This document shows positions 24,942 through 32,577 of a stretch of DNA of 35,000 nt, in pieces; within the stretch, counting starts at the first letter, position 1; every line of letters begins with the position of its first letter. This DNA comes from Flavobacterium sp. NG2 (lineage in GTDB: Bacteria > Bacteroidota > Bacteroidia > Flavobacteriales > Flavobacteriaceae), in contig NZ_CP139420.1 of the NCBI RefSeq assembly GCF_034119845.1, positions 1 to 35,000 of the forward strand, given 5' to 3'. The position numbers and the translations under genes were made by a program. The notes under the pieces are model-generated. The model was not told the DNA's origin and searched no databases. It saw only the letters and a list, made by a program, of their open reading frames with translations.

Positions 24942-27713
24942 TTATCCAACTAACTGTTTATGTGAAGGCGAGAACTTAGTCAAGCTGATTCCATCAACTG
25001 CAGCAATATACTCCTCAATAGTAGGAGTTCTACCAAGAATTGTTGACAATACTACAACAGGTGTCGAAGAAAGTAAAGATTCTCCTTTTTTACCTTCAGC
25101 ATCCTCTACAACTCTTCCTTGGAAAAGACGAGTAGATGTTGCCATTACCGTATCACCTTTTGCAGCTTTTTCTTGGTTACCCATACAAAGGTTACAACCT
25201 GGACGCTCTAGGTATAACATTTTTTCGTAAGATACACGAGCTGCGGCTTTAGGAGCGTTGTCATCAAATTCGAAACCAGAATATTTTTGCAATACTTCCC
25301 AGTCACCTTCAGCCTTAAGTTCATCTACAATATTATAAGTAGGAGGCGCTACTACAAGAGGAGCTTTAAATTCTACCTTACCTTGTTGACGCTCTATATT
25401 CTTAAGCATTTGAGCAAGGATTTTCATATCTCCTTTATGAACCATACATGACCCAATGAAACCTAAATCTACTTTTTTATCTCCACCATAGAAAGATAAT
25501 GGACGGATAGTATCATGAGTGTATCGTTTAGAAACATCAGCATTATTTACATCTGGATCTGCAATCATTGGCTCAGCAATCACATCAAGATCTACAACTA
25601 CTTCAGCAAAATATTTAGCATCTGCATCTGGAGCCAGTGCTGGTTTCACACCAGTTTTGATTTCTTCAATTCTTTTATCAGCAATAGCAATTAAGCCTTT
25701 AAGAACCTGTTTCGCATTATCCATTCCTTTATCAATCATAATTTGGATTCTGCTTTTTGCTATTTCTAATGATTCAATCAAAGTAGCATCCTCAGAAATA
25801 CAGATAGAAGCTTTTGCTTTCATCTCTGCAGTCCAATCTGTAAAAGTAAAGGCCTGGTCAGCAGTAAGAGTACCAATATGTACTTCAATAACTCTACCTT
25901 GGAAAACATTATCTCCTTTAAATTGGTGTAGCATCTGTGCTTGTGTAGCATGAACCACATCACGGAAATCCATATAAGGTTTCATTTCACCTTTGAAAGT
26001 AACTTTTACCGATTGAGGAATTGGCATTGTAGCCTCACCAGTAGCTAATGCCAAAGCAACAGTTCCTGAATCAGCTCCAAAAGCTACACCTTTAGACATT
26101 CTTGTATGAGAGTCACCACCAATAATGATAGCCCAATCATCAACAGTAATATCATTCAATACTTTGTGAATTACATCGGTCATAGCTGGATAATTCCCTT
26201 TAGGATCACGAGCTGTAATCAAACCGAAGTCATTCATAAACTTCATTAATCTTGGGATATTAGCTTTAGATTTGTTATCCCAAACTGAAGCAGTATGACA
26301 ACCTGATTGGTAAGCACCGTCAACAATTGGCGAAATCACAGTTGCAGCCATAGACTCCAATTCCTGAGACGTCATTAAACCAGTTGTATCTTGAGAACCA
26401 ACAATATTAACTTCTACACGTACATCTGAACCTGCATGTAACACTTTACCTGGAGTAGTTCCTACAGCATTTTTATTGAATATTTTCTCAACAGCCGTAA
26501 GTCCCTGCCCTTCAATAGAAACTTCTTTTGATGGAGCATATACTTGAGGAATCTCAATGTTTAAAGTTTTACAAGCAAATGTTTGTAATTTTTTACCAAA
26601 AACGATAGCGTATGATCCACCCGCTTTGATAAATTCAACTTTTTGAGGAGTTAAAGAAGCAGAGATATCAATTAACTCTTTATCTCCGTTATATAATTTC
26701 TTTGTTTTTGTATTGATAGTAAGAACAGTTCCTGTTGCTACAGAGTATACTTCTTCCAAAACAGGATCTCCTGCTTCGTCAACAACAACATTTCCTTCTG
26801 CATCTAACTTTTTAACCCAGTTTTTAAGGTCAATTCCGATTCCACCTGTAACACCAACAGTAGTTAAGAAAATTGGTGAAATACCATTAGTACCCGCGAT
26901 GATTGGAGCGATATTGATAAACGGAACATAAGGACTTGCTTGTTTTCCTGTCCATAACGCCACGTTATTTACACCTGACATTCTTGATGAACCAACACCC
27001 ATTGTTCCTTTTTCAGCGATTAACATCACACTCTTATCAGGATGCGCCTCACTCAAAGTTTTAATTTCATCCTGTGCTTGTGCAGAAATCAAACATTTTC
27101 CATGTAACTCACGGTCAGATCTTGAGTGCGCTTGATTTCCTGGAGAAAGTAAATCTGTTGAGATATCTCCTTCACCAGCAATATAAGTAACCACCTTAAT
27201 TTCTTCTGGAATATCAGATAATTTTGTAAAAAACTCAGCTTTAGCATAGCTTTCTAAAATGTCCTTAGCGATAGTATTACCGTTTTTGAATGCTACTTCT
27301 AAACGTTCTGTATCTGCTTCATAAAGATACACTTGAGTTTTTAACACTTCAGCCGCCTCTTTTGCGATAGCAACATCAGATCCTAAAGCCAAATCAAGCA
27401 ATACTTCAATAGAAGTACCACCTTTCATATGTGATAACAACTCTAAAGCAAAAGCAGGTGTAATTTCAGCAACAACTGATTCCCCTAAAATGATTTCCTT
27501 CAAAAATTTAGCTTTCACACCAGCAGCAGGAGTAGTACCAGGCACAACATTATAAATAAAGAAGTTTAGAGAATCAGCTCTATACTCATTATTCAAATCT
27601 TTAATTTGCGAAATGATTTCGCTTAGCAATTCAGCACCATCAATTGGCTTAGGGTTCAAACCTTGGCTTTTTCTTTCTTCAATCTCTTGGATGTAATCCT
27701 GATAAGTATTCAT
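24942..27713 (-). CDS. acnB: Bifunctional aconitate hydratase 2 / 2-methylisocitrate dehydratase AcnB
   Basis: AcnB-type aconitase, 923 residues (somewhat longer than the roughly 865 of E. coli). Seen: an N-terminal HEAT-like helical region (about 1-160) unique to AcnB, then a swivelling domain placed before the Fe-S core. Cluster ligands are at Cys756 (FIGSCMVHKGDM) and Cys840/Cys843 (CNLCMGNQ). GVGSSRMSGVNNVALW and GDSHTRMSKGVAFGADSG are AcnB-branch motifs. The enzyme can also dehydrate 2-methylisocitrate, which could link to propionate metabolism, but no prpB/prpC genes are in view. The 5' leader carries a short acnA-like ORF. Regulation by iron through AcnB RNA binding is known in other bacteria only. 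Confidence 0.95.
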   Translation of the reverse strand: MNTYQDYIQEIEERKSQGLNPKPIDGAELLSEIISQIKDLNNEYRADSLNFFIYNVVPGTTPAAGVKAKFLKEIILGESVVAEITPAFALELLSHMKGGTSIEVLLDLALGSDVAIAKEAAEVLKTQVYLYEADTERLEVAFKNGNTIAKDILESYAKAEFFTKLSDIPEEIKVVTYIAGEGDISTDLLSPGNQAHSRSDRELHGKCLISAQAQDEIKTLSEAHPDKSVMLIAEKGTMGVGSSRMSGVNNVALWTGKQASPYVPFINIAPIIAGTNGISPIFLTTVGVTGGIGIDLKNWVKKLDAEGNVVVDEAGDPVLEEVYSVATGTVLTINTKTKKLYNGDKELIDISASLTPQKVEFIKAGGSYAIVFGKKLQTFACKTLNIEIPQVYAPSKEVSIEGQGLTAVEKIFNKNAVGTTPGKVLHAGSDVRVEVNIVGSQDTTGLMTSQELESMAATVISPIVDGAYQSGCHTASVWDNKSKANIPRLMKFMNDFGLITARDPKGNYPAMTDVIHKVLNDITVDDWAIIIGGDSHTRMSKGVAFGADSGTVALALATGEATMPIPQSVKVTFKGEMKPYMDFRDVVHATQAQMLHQFKGDNVFQGRVIEVHIGTLTADQAFTFTDWTAEMKAKASICISEDATLIESLEIAKSRIQIMIDKGMDNAKQVLKGLIAIADKRIEEIKTGVKPALAPDADAKYFAEVVVDLDVIAEPMIADPDVNNADVSKRYTHDTIRPLSFYGGDKKVDLGFIGSCMVHKGDMKILAQMLKNIERQQGKVEFKAPLVVAPPTYNIVDELKAEGDWEVLQKYSGFEFDDNAPKAAARVSYEKMLYLERPGCNLCMGNQEKAAKGDTVMATSTRLFQGRVVEDAEGKKGESLLSSTPVVVLSTILGRTPTIEEYIAAVDGISLTKFSPSHKQLVG

Positions 27714-27731
27714 AATAGAGTATTTTCAATG

Positions 27732-27773
27732 TTAATGGCAAAATCTTTTGATCATTTCAACCTCAAATGCCAT
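27732..27773 (-). pseudogene. acnA-like 13-codon leader ORF upstream of acnB
   Basis: Minus-strand ORF MAFEVEMIKRFCH-stop ends 18 nt before the acnB ATG. Its first ten residues match the AcnA-type product [10 protein letters not shown] with three conservative changes (D/E, I/V, K/R), and the DNA is clearly related (ATGGCATTTGA and GAAATGAT shared). A -7 box at 27806-27813 puts it inside the acnB transcript. It is either a duplicated remnant of the acnA 5' end or a leader peptide; the homology itself is directly visible. Confidence 0.6.
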
Positions 27774-27805
27774 AATATCTAGGTCGTTTTTATTTATTTG
27801 AGATG

Positions 27806-27813
27806 CAAATTTA
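27806..27813 (-). promoter_or_regulatory. -7 box of the acnB leader
   Basis: Minus-strand TAAATTTG matches TAnnTTTG exactly; TTTAAA lies about 16 nt upstream. Predicted leader of roughly 85 nt. The 419-bp gap up to the MoxR gene otherwise contains AT-rich DNA, a 6-bp hairpin (TGTTAT 27984-27989 / ATAACA 27995-28000), the palindrome ACGATATCGT (28036-28045) and the MoxR terminator. Confidence 0.5.
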
Positions 27814-28070
27814 GGTATTTAAGCTGAGATTTAAAAAAATTTAATAGAAGTGATTTTTTGATAAAAAAAATATTGAAAAATAACAAATTTGACTGTTTAA
27901 AATTATCAATAAACCTCGTATTTATCAAAAAAAATAAAGAATCAATAATCAGGCGTCTTTTTTCTAACAAACTAGAAATAGAATGTTATGACATATAACA
28001 CTCAAAATAGCCTTTTTCAATATTTTACAACTAAAACGATATCGTATTTACAACAAAAAACAGGAAGACA

Positions 28071-28096
28071 AAAAAACTCCGATTGTTAAATCGGAG
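28071..28096 (-). terminator. Rho-independent terminator of the MoxR gene
   Basis: CTCCGAT (28077-28083) pairs with ATCGGAG (28090-28096) around a 6-nt loop; on the minus strand TTTTTT follows. Confidence 0.85.
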
Positions 28097-28132
28097 CTTA
28101 GTGTATTACTATATCAAAACTAATCTATTTAA

Positions 28133-29086
28133 TTAGACTAATTTACCAATAATCATTTCCTCGGTGATACCTTCAGCATCAGCCTTATAATTCTTAATAA
28201 TTCGGTGTCTCAAAATCCCAACAGCTACTGCTTTGACATCTTCAATATCAGGTGAAAATTTACCATGAAAAGCGGCATGTGCCTTGGCGGCTAAAATCAA
28301 ATTCTGGGAAGCTCTTGGTCCTGCACCCCAATCCAAATAAGTTTTAACAAAAGCATCTGACAACTGACTATTAGGTCTAGTCTTGCCTACCAAAGTGACT
28401 GCATACTCTATGACATTATCGGCTACAGGAATCCTGCGAATCAAATGCTGAAAATCAATAATTTCTTGAGCGTTGAACAATGGCAAAATGGTATTCACAG
28501 CATCAGAAGTTGTTCGTTTCACCACCTCTACTTCTTCATCAAAAGAAGGATATTCTAATTTAATAGCAAACATAAAACGGTCCAATTGTGCTTCTGGCAA
28601 AGGATAAGTTCCCTCCTGCTCAATTGGGTTTTGAGTCGCTAAAACAAAATACGGTAAGGATAATTTATAATTAGCTCCCGCAATGGTTACGGAGCGTTCT
28701 TGCATAGCTTCAAGTAAAGCCGCTTGTGTTTTAGGTGGCGTTCTATTGATTTCATCAGCCAAAACAATATTCGAAAAAACTGGGCCTTTGATAAACTTAA
28801 ATTGACGGCTTTCGTCTAAGATTTCACTTCCTAAAATATCAGAAGGCATTAAATCAGGGGTAAACTGAATTCTTTTAAAATCCAATCCCAAAGCTTGCGA
28901 AAGAGTATTCACTAATAAAGTTTTCGCCAATCCAGGAACACCAACCAATAATGCATGTCCGCCAGAAAAAATAGAAATCAGTATTTGGTCTACAACTTCA
29001 TCTTGACCTACAATGACTTTGGCGATTTCTTTTTTAAGTTCCTTACGTTTTTGAACCAAATTTTGTATTGCGGCTACGTCTGACAT
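28133..29086 (-). CDS. MoxR-family AAA+ ATPase
   Basis: 317-residue chaperone-like ATPase of the MoxR (RavA-related) clade. Seen: Walker A GVPGLAKT (49-56), Walker B IVLADEINRTPPKTQAALLE (107-126), sensor 1 FVLATQNPIEQEGTYPLPEAQLDRF, and the C-terminal lid with WGAGPRASQNLILAAKAHAA. MoxR proteins normally work with DUF58 and VWA-domain proteins (batA-batE type clusters in Bacteroidota). Those partners are not adjacent: downstream is acnB, upstream the SurA-like gene, so the gene is detached from the usual cluster here. Its terminator and 251-bp repeat-bearing upstream gap suggest an independent unit. Confidence 0.95.
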   Translation of the reverse strand: MSDVAAIQNLVQKRKELKKEIAKVIVGQDEVVDQILISIFSGGHALLVGVPGLAKTLLVNTLSQALGLDFKRIQFTPDLMPSDILGSEILDESRQFKFIKGPVFSNIVLADEINRTPPKTQAALLEAMQERSVTIAGANYKLSLPYFVLATQNPIEQEGTYPLPEAQLDRFMFAIKLEYPSFDEEVEVVKRTTSDAVNTILPLFNAQEIIDFQHLIRRIPVADNVIEYAVTLVGKTRPNSQLSDAFVKTYLDWGAGPRASQNLILAAKAHAAFHGKFSPDIEDVKAVAVGILRHRIIKNYKADAEGITEEMIIGKLV

Positions 29087-29145
29087 TTTTGAATCAATTT
29101 TATATTAAAAAAGAGCTCGTTTTTGGGTTCAAACCACGAATTATA

Positions 29146-29327
29146 TTTTTTTCTACCACAAATTACACTAATTAACACAAATCAATATCTGAAATTTCAA
29201 TTACACTAATTGAAATAGAAACTTTAGTTAATTTGAATAAAAAAATTACGTGACTATTTCATATATATTAGTGAAATTAACACAACAATTAAATTAGTGC
29301 TAATTTGTATAATTTGTGGTTATACTT
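29146..29327. repeat. Interspersed CACAAATTA-type inverted repeat element
   Basis: Left end ACCACAAATTACACTAATTA (from 29156) is matched in inverted orientation by the right end near 29295-29325, whose reverse complement reads ACCACAAATTATACAAATTA. The interior contains a perfect 10-bp palindrome, ATTTCAATTA (29194-29203) and TAATTGAAAT (29207-29216), around CAC. It fills most of the gap between the MoxR and SurA-like genes and resembles degenerate CACnAATT repeats common between flavobacterial genes (family recall, not verified). Confidence 0.6.
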
Positions 29328-29337
29328 TTTCTTAAAA

Positions 29338-30747
29338 TTATTTTTTCAACCAGTTGTTTGTGAATTCACAATCTCTATATTCACCTAGTATTTTAACATA
29401 GGTTTCTTTGATTTTTTCATCAAACCATTTTCCGATAGCTTGAATTTGCTTTTCCTTCAAAGCCAAATCTTTAATTTTAATATAGTCTTTTGCATAATCT
29501 GCTGTATGCTCGTTTATTCTGTTGGTAACATTAATCAACTTATATCTTTTCTTCCCTTGCTTTTCTTCGTCTAAAATAGGTTGCGAAATCTCATTGTCCT
29601 TCAAGTTCGAAACCTGACTGTACAACACTGGATCCATTTTAGTCAATTCAAAACGAGTATCTTGCGTTTTAGGATTAATCAAAGTTCCACCATTAGCTCT
29701 AGTTTCTTTTTCATCAGACATTGTTCTGGCAGCATCAGCAAAACTGATTTCCTTATCCAATATTCTTTTTCGAATCAAACTAATCTTATCCTTTGCTTCT
29801 TTCAATGAAGCAGCTGTTTCCTTTGGGGCTAGTAATATATGACGTAAATCCAACTCCTGACCTTTAATTTTTTCTATATAAATAATATGAAAACCAAACT
29901 CCGTTTCAAATGGTGCTGATATCTCGCCTTCTTTCAAAGCAAAAGCAACATCTTTAAACTCTTTTACAAAAGGTGTTTTACGATTCATTTTATAAAATCC
30001 ACCGCTAGCTCTTGAACCCGGATCTTCAGAATACAAAACAGCTTTTGTAGCAAAACTAGAACTACCCGATTCTATTTCCTTTTTAAATTCATTCAATTTT
30101 TCAATTACCTTTTTCTTATCTGCCTCAGAAACCTTAGGTGTAACCACAATTTGTGCTACTTCCATTTCAGCACCAAACATTGGCAATTCGTCTTTTGGTA
30201 TTTTCTTAAAGAAATTACGAACTTCCTCAGGCGTAATTTCTACCCCATCTACAATCTTCTTTTGCATTTCAGAAGTCAATTTATTCTCCTTCAAAATATC
30301 AAAGAAATAGGTTTTAAATTCTTCTTCTGAATCTTTTTTATAGTATTGAACTACTTTTTCAATAGAACCAATTTGTTCAACCATATAATTCAAACGCTCC
30401 TCCATCATCCCTTTCACTTCCGCATCAGTCACTTTGATACTATCCTGAACCGCTTGATGAGCGTATAGTTTATCCTCTAGCAATTTTCCTAACATTTGAC
30501 ATCTTGTGATATCTTTCACTGATGCTCCTTGACTTGACAACTCCAAAAATGATTTATCAATATCCGAATCCAAAATAATATAATCCCCAACCGTAGCTAT
30601 AATACCATCGATTTTTTGCCTTCCTTTATTTTCAGTTTTTTGAACCACAGGCTCAACGTCCTTAATTATTTCTTGCGCACTCATTCCAAGACCACACAAC
30701 AACATCAAGAAAAACAAAAAGGCTATTTTAGTATGTACAAATTTCAT
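29338..30747 (-). CDS. SurA-like periplasmic peptidylprolyl isomerase/chaperone
   Basis: Outer-membrane-protein chaperone of the SurA/parvulin type, about 469 residues. Seen: signal peptide MKFVHTKIAFLFFLMLLCGL ending GMSAQE, a SurA N-terminal helical region (about 45-165, AKVGD-like IIATVGDYIILDSDID), then two parvulin domains: the first about 175-285 (AQIVVTP...GGFYKMNRKTPFVKEFKDVAFALKEGEIS and FGFHIIYIEKI), the second about 290-400 (DLRHILLAP...ADAARTMSDEKETRANGGTL). An in-frame ATG 21 nt upstream (30768) would add MPIKILR before a good signal peptide; the internal ATG is preferred. Promoter box at 30838-30845. Confidence 0.92.
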   Translation of the reverse strand: MKFVHTKIAFLFFLMLLCGLGMSAQEIIKDVEPVVQKTENKGRQKIDGIIATVGDYIILDSDIDKSFLELSSQGASVKDITRCQMLGKLLEDKLYAHQAVQDSIKVTDAEVKGMMEERLNYMVEQIGSIEKVVQYYKKDSEEEFKTYFFDILKENKLTSEMQKKIVDGVEITPEEVRNFFKKIPKDELPMFGAEMEVAQIVVTPKVSEADKKKVIEKLNEFKKEIESGSSSFATKAVLYSEDPGSRASGGFYKMNRKTPFVKEFKDVAFALKEGEISAPFETEFGFHIIYIEKIKGQELDLRHILLAPKETAASLKEAKDKISLIRKRILDKEISFADAARTMSDEKETRANGGTLINPKTQDTRFELTKMDPVLYSQVSNLKDNEISQPILDEEKQGKKRYKLINVTNRINEHTADYAKDYIKIKDLALKEKQIQAIGKWFDEKIKETYVKILGEYRDCEFTNNWLKK

Positions 30748-30837
30748 TCGGAGTATTTTAATTGGCATATTATATTTTTAAAGGGTGCGAAACCAAACTA
30801 TTGCCTTCGCTTTTTTCGTCACACTCCCTATCGCGTC

Positions 30838-30845
30838 CAAATATA
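30838..30845 (-). promoter_or_regulatory. -7 box of the SurA-like gene
   Basis: Minus-strand TATATTTG matches TAnnTTTG exactly, about 90 nt before the preferred start. No clear TTG at -33. Confidence 0.5.
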
Positions 30846-30975
30846 CGTGATAAGTTGCAGTAAATAAAAATTTATAGACTGGCTAAATGTTTAAAACGAA
30901 CAAAAATAACAATTCATCTACATATTACAAGTTTAGCCCTTACTATTAACAAAATATTATCTACGGAAATTATTT

Positions 30976-31200
30976 TGGGGATGCCCCGCTAAAAAAAAGC
31001 GTTAGAACACGGATGAAACGGATTAGCTAAAGCTAAAAAACGGATAAAAACAGATTTTACTTTACTACTTATCGTTTAATAACGGCTCATGGTTATTATT
31101 CCACAAAGATGCACAAAGAAAAAGCACAGAGACTCGCAAAGAGTACCACAAAATTTTAGAGTAACCGTAACCCCAATCTTGTCATTCCGCAGGAATCTCC
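30976..31200. repeat. Mosaic of interspersed-repeat fragments
   Basis: This gene-free stretch shows a GGGG-atg-CCCC hairpin (30977-30987); four ACGGAT-like units (ACGGAT at 31009, 31018 and 31040, ACAGAT at 31050) around AGCTAAAGCT; four CACAAAG-like units starting 31102, 31112, 31125 and 31135; and a GTCATTCCGCAGGAATCT fragment (about 31180-31197). Such fragments recur between genes in flavobacteria (recall, not verified). No coding region is supported in 30850-31490. Confidence 0.55.
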
Positions 31201-31326
31201 GCAAGTAGCTCGACAAGGTTTTAAAGTTTATTATTGATTTACCATTATTAGAAATAGATATTTAAAAGCCTAGAAAAACAATTATATGATGGATAAAAAT
31301 CTAAAGTTCAGTTATGCAAGTAAGCC

Positions 31327-31474
31327 GCGTTGCAAACGCTACGACTTTTTTTTCAAATGTAAGTAGGTACTCGTCGCAGACGAGCACCAGTGGGAAGTTC
31401 TCTCTGCCGAAGATAATGTTTCTTCGTGAAAGCAAAACGTTCTGTAACCGTAATCTCCGCGATTGCGGTTACAG
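31327..31474. repeat. Cluster of three stem-loops flanking the Thoeris cassette
   Basis: Three hairpins follow one another: GCGTT-GCA-AACGC (31327-31339), CTCGTC-GCA-GACGAG (31370-31384; same GCA triloop) and CTGTAACCGTAATC / GATTGCGGTTACAG (31442-31455 and 31461-31474; 13 of 14 pairs, 5-nt loop). The last ends 2 nt before the left inverted repeat. No T-run on the minus strand, so it is not a standard terminator for the operon. Confidence 0.6.
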
Positions 31475-31476
31475 GC

Positions 31477-31492
31477 TGTTAGCGGCAGTACT
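31477..31492 (+). repeat. Left 16-bp inverted repeat of the Thoeris cassette
   Basis: TGTTAGCGGCAGTACT, the inverted partner of 34094-34109 (15 of 16 identical). It overlaps the stop codon of the last TIR gene (31491-31493). Confidence 0.75.
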
Positions 31493-32081
31493 AACGTCTG
31501 CTTAACCATTCTTCAAGTTTAGTATAATATGAATAACCATCTTCATCTGTTGGTGAGATTACATAATACCCGCCATCAAAATATCCACCTATTTTTCTCG
31601 ATATAGTATTTGATTGGATTGATTCAATTCTCGGGTAGATTTGTAAATACTCACTTCCAGAAAAAGAATCACCGTCATTTCTAATTGGAAAAATTGCGAT
31701 ATTTCGATCATATCTTTTGGCATCACCGTAGCCAAGTTCCCAATTGCACCACTTAGATGCTATGGCCGATTCAGTAGCTAATAAAATAAATTTATCACAT
31801 TCATCGATTTTGTCTTTTATACGTTTTGCTGTTTTGCCTGAAGTGTTTTTTGGCATTCCAGTATCTAACCAGTCAACATAAATGTTGACTCCAAATCTCT
31901 TTAAAAAGGAAACAGCGCTATCGAGTTCAGCTAATTCATCATGTTTGTGTGAAAGAAAAATAGTTGTTTTTCCCGCACTTGTTTCTTTTTTGAATTCTGA
32001 TAAACTGTCAGTTATAGACTTAGAAAATGTTCTAGTTTTGTTTCGATTTTCTAGAAGTGTAGATTTACTAATGACACTCAT
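31491..32081 (-). CDS. TIR-domain protein, second Thoeris sensor (ThsB-like)
   Basis: 196-residue cytoplasmic protein with a TIR domain at about 38-150 after a roughly 35-residue polar extension. Seen: beta-A motif TTIFLSHKHDE, VNIYVDWLDTGMP (BB-loop region), and the NADase signature SAIASKWCNWELGYG with putative catalytic Glu115, then IAIFPIRNDGDSF. This is a canonical TIR, distinct from the DUF1863 type encoded next door. In type I Thoeris, TIR proteins sense phage and make a cyclic ADP-ribose isomer that activates ThsA; assigning that role here rests on the operon. Starts 2 nt after the first TIR gene. The stop codon overlaps the left inverted repeat. The C-terminal tail (about 160-196) has no recognised motif. 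Confidence 0.88.
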   Translation of the reverse strand: MSVISKSTLLENRNKTRTFSKSITDSLSEFKKETSAGKTTIFLSHKHDELAELDSAVSFLKRFGVNIYVDWLDTGMPKNTSGKTAKRIKDKIDECDKFILLATESAIASKWCNWELGYGDAKRYDRNIAIFPIRNDGDSFSGSEYLQIYPRIESIQSNTISRKIGGYFDGGYYVISPTDEDGYSYYTKLEEWLSRR

Positions 32082-32083
32082 CT

Positions 32084-32575
32084 TTAATAATTTGATCTAA
32101 TTTTAATTGCTTCTTCAATCCAATTTTCAATATTATTCCAAATGTAATTGTATGTGTCTTTACTGTCATAATAAGGTGAATCGTAGCATTTAACAATGTT
32201 TGATAAACTTTTTCCATCCACATTGAAACCAGAGAATGGATTTGATCCTTTGCTTGATTGATAGCCATTTATATCTTTTAATTTATGGATATAAATGCCA
32301 AGTAATGCTCTTCCGTCATTCCATGCTTTTTTGATTTCATAATCAATCCATTTTCTGCCAGCAGTTTCGCTACCTACTAAAACTATCACACATGATTTTC
32401 CATACATATTGTTATCAATCCATGTTTCAATTGCTTTGTTACCACCTCTTGTAACTTCTTCCCAATTGTTTGTAGTTGCAATAGGATTACCTTCAATTTG
32501 CCCCATATTTCTAACTTGTGAAGCTCTCCAATTATCAGGTGCATAATGAAAACTTGTAAATACTTTTCTCGCCAT
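32084..32575 (-). CDS. thsB: Thoeris sensor ThsB, DUF1863 TIR-like domain
   Basis: 163 residues, wholly a TIR-like DUF1863 (ThsB) domain. Seen: MARKVFTSFHYAPDNWRASQ, the characteristic FxSFHYxxDxxRxxxV start; VTRGGNKAIETWIDNNM; and GSETAGRKWIDYEIKKAW with putative catalytic Glu80, followed by LLGIYIHKL and NPFSGFNVDG, all ThsB hallmarks. Function in the family: on phage infection it uses NAD+ to make a cyclic ADP-ribose variant signal read by ThsA. Sits between thsA and the second TIR gene with 2-nt spacings on both sides, so the three genes form one transcript and translation is likely coupled. Confidence 0.93.
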   Translation of the reverse strand: MARKVFTSFHYAPDNWRASQVRNMGQIEGNPIATTNNWEEVTRGGNKAIETWIDNNMYGKSCVIVLVGSETAGRKWIDYEIKKAWNDGRALLGIYIHKLKDINGYQSSKGSNPFSGFNVDGKSLSNIVKCYDSPYYDSKDTYNYIWNNIENWIEEAIKIRSNY

Positions 32576-32577
32576 AT

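Noticed and set aside
30780..30850. tRNA-like stretch upstream of the SurA-like gene
   Set aside because: No cloverleaf, no TTCGANTC arm; it is the leader and promoter of the SurA-like gene.
31102..31142. CRISPR-like array from CACAAAG units
   Set aside because: Units are 7 bp at 10-13 bp spacing, degenerate, with no spacers and no cas genes.
31477..31492. Integron attC core site
   Set aside because: TGTTAGCGG does not satisfy GTTRRRY, and there is no integrase or paired inner boxes.
31314..31505. 63-codon + strand ORF through the stem-loop cluster
   Set aside because: It is built from the hairpins and the inverted repeat and runs into the TIR gene on the other strand; no start signal or recognisable protein.
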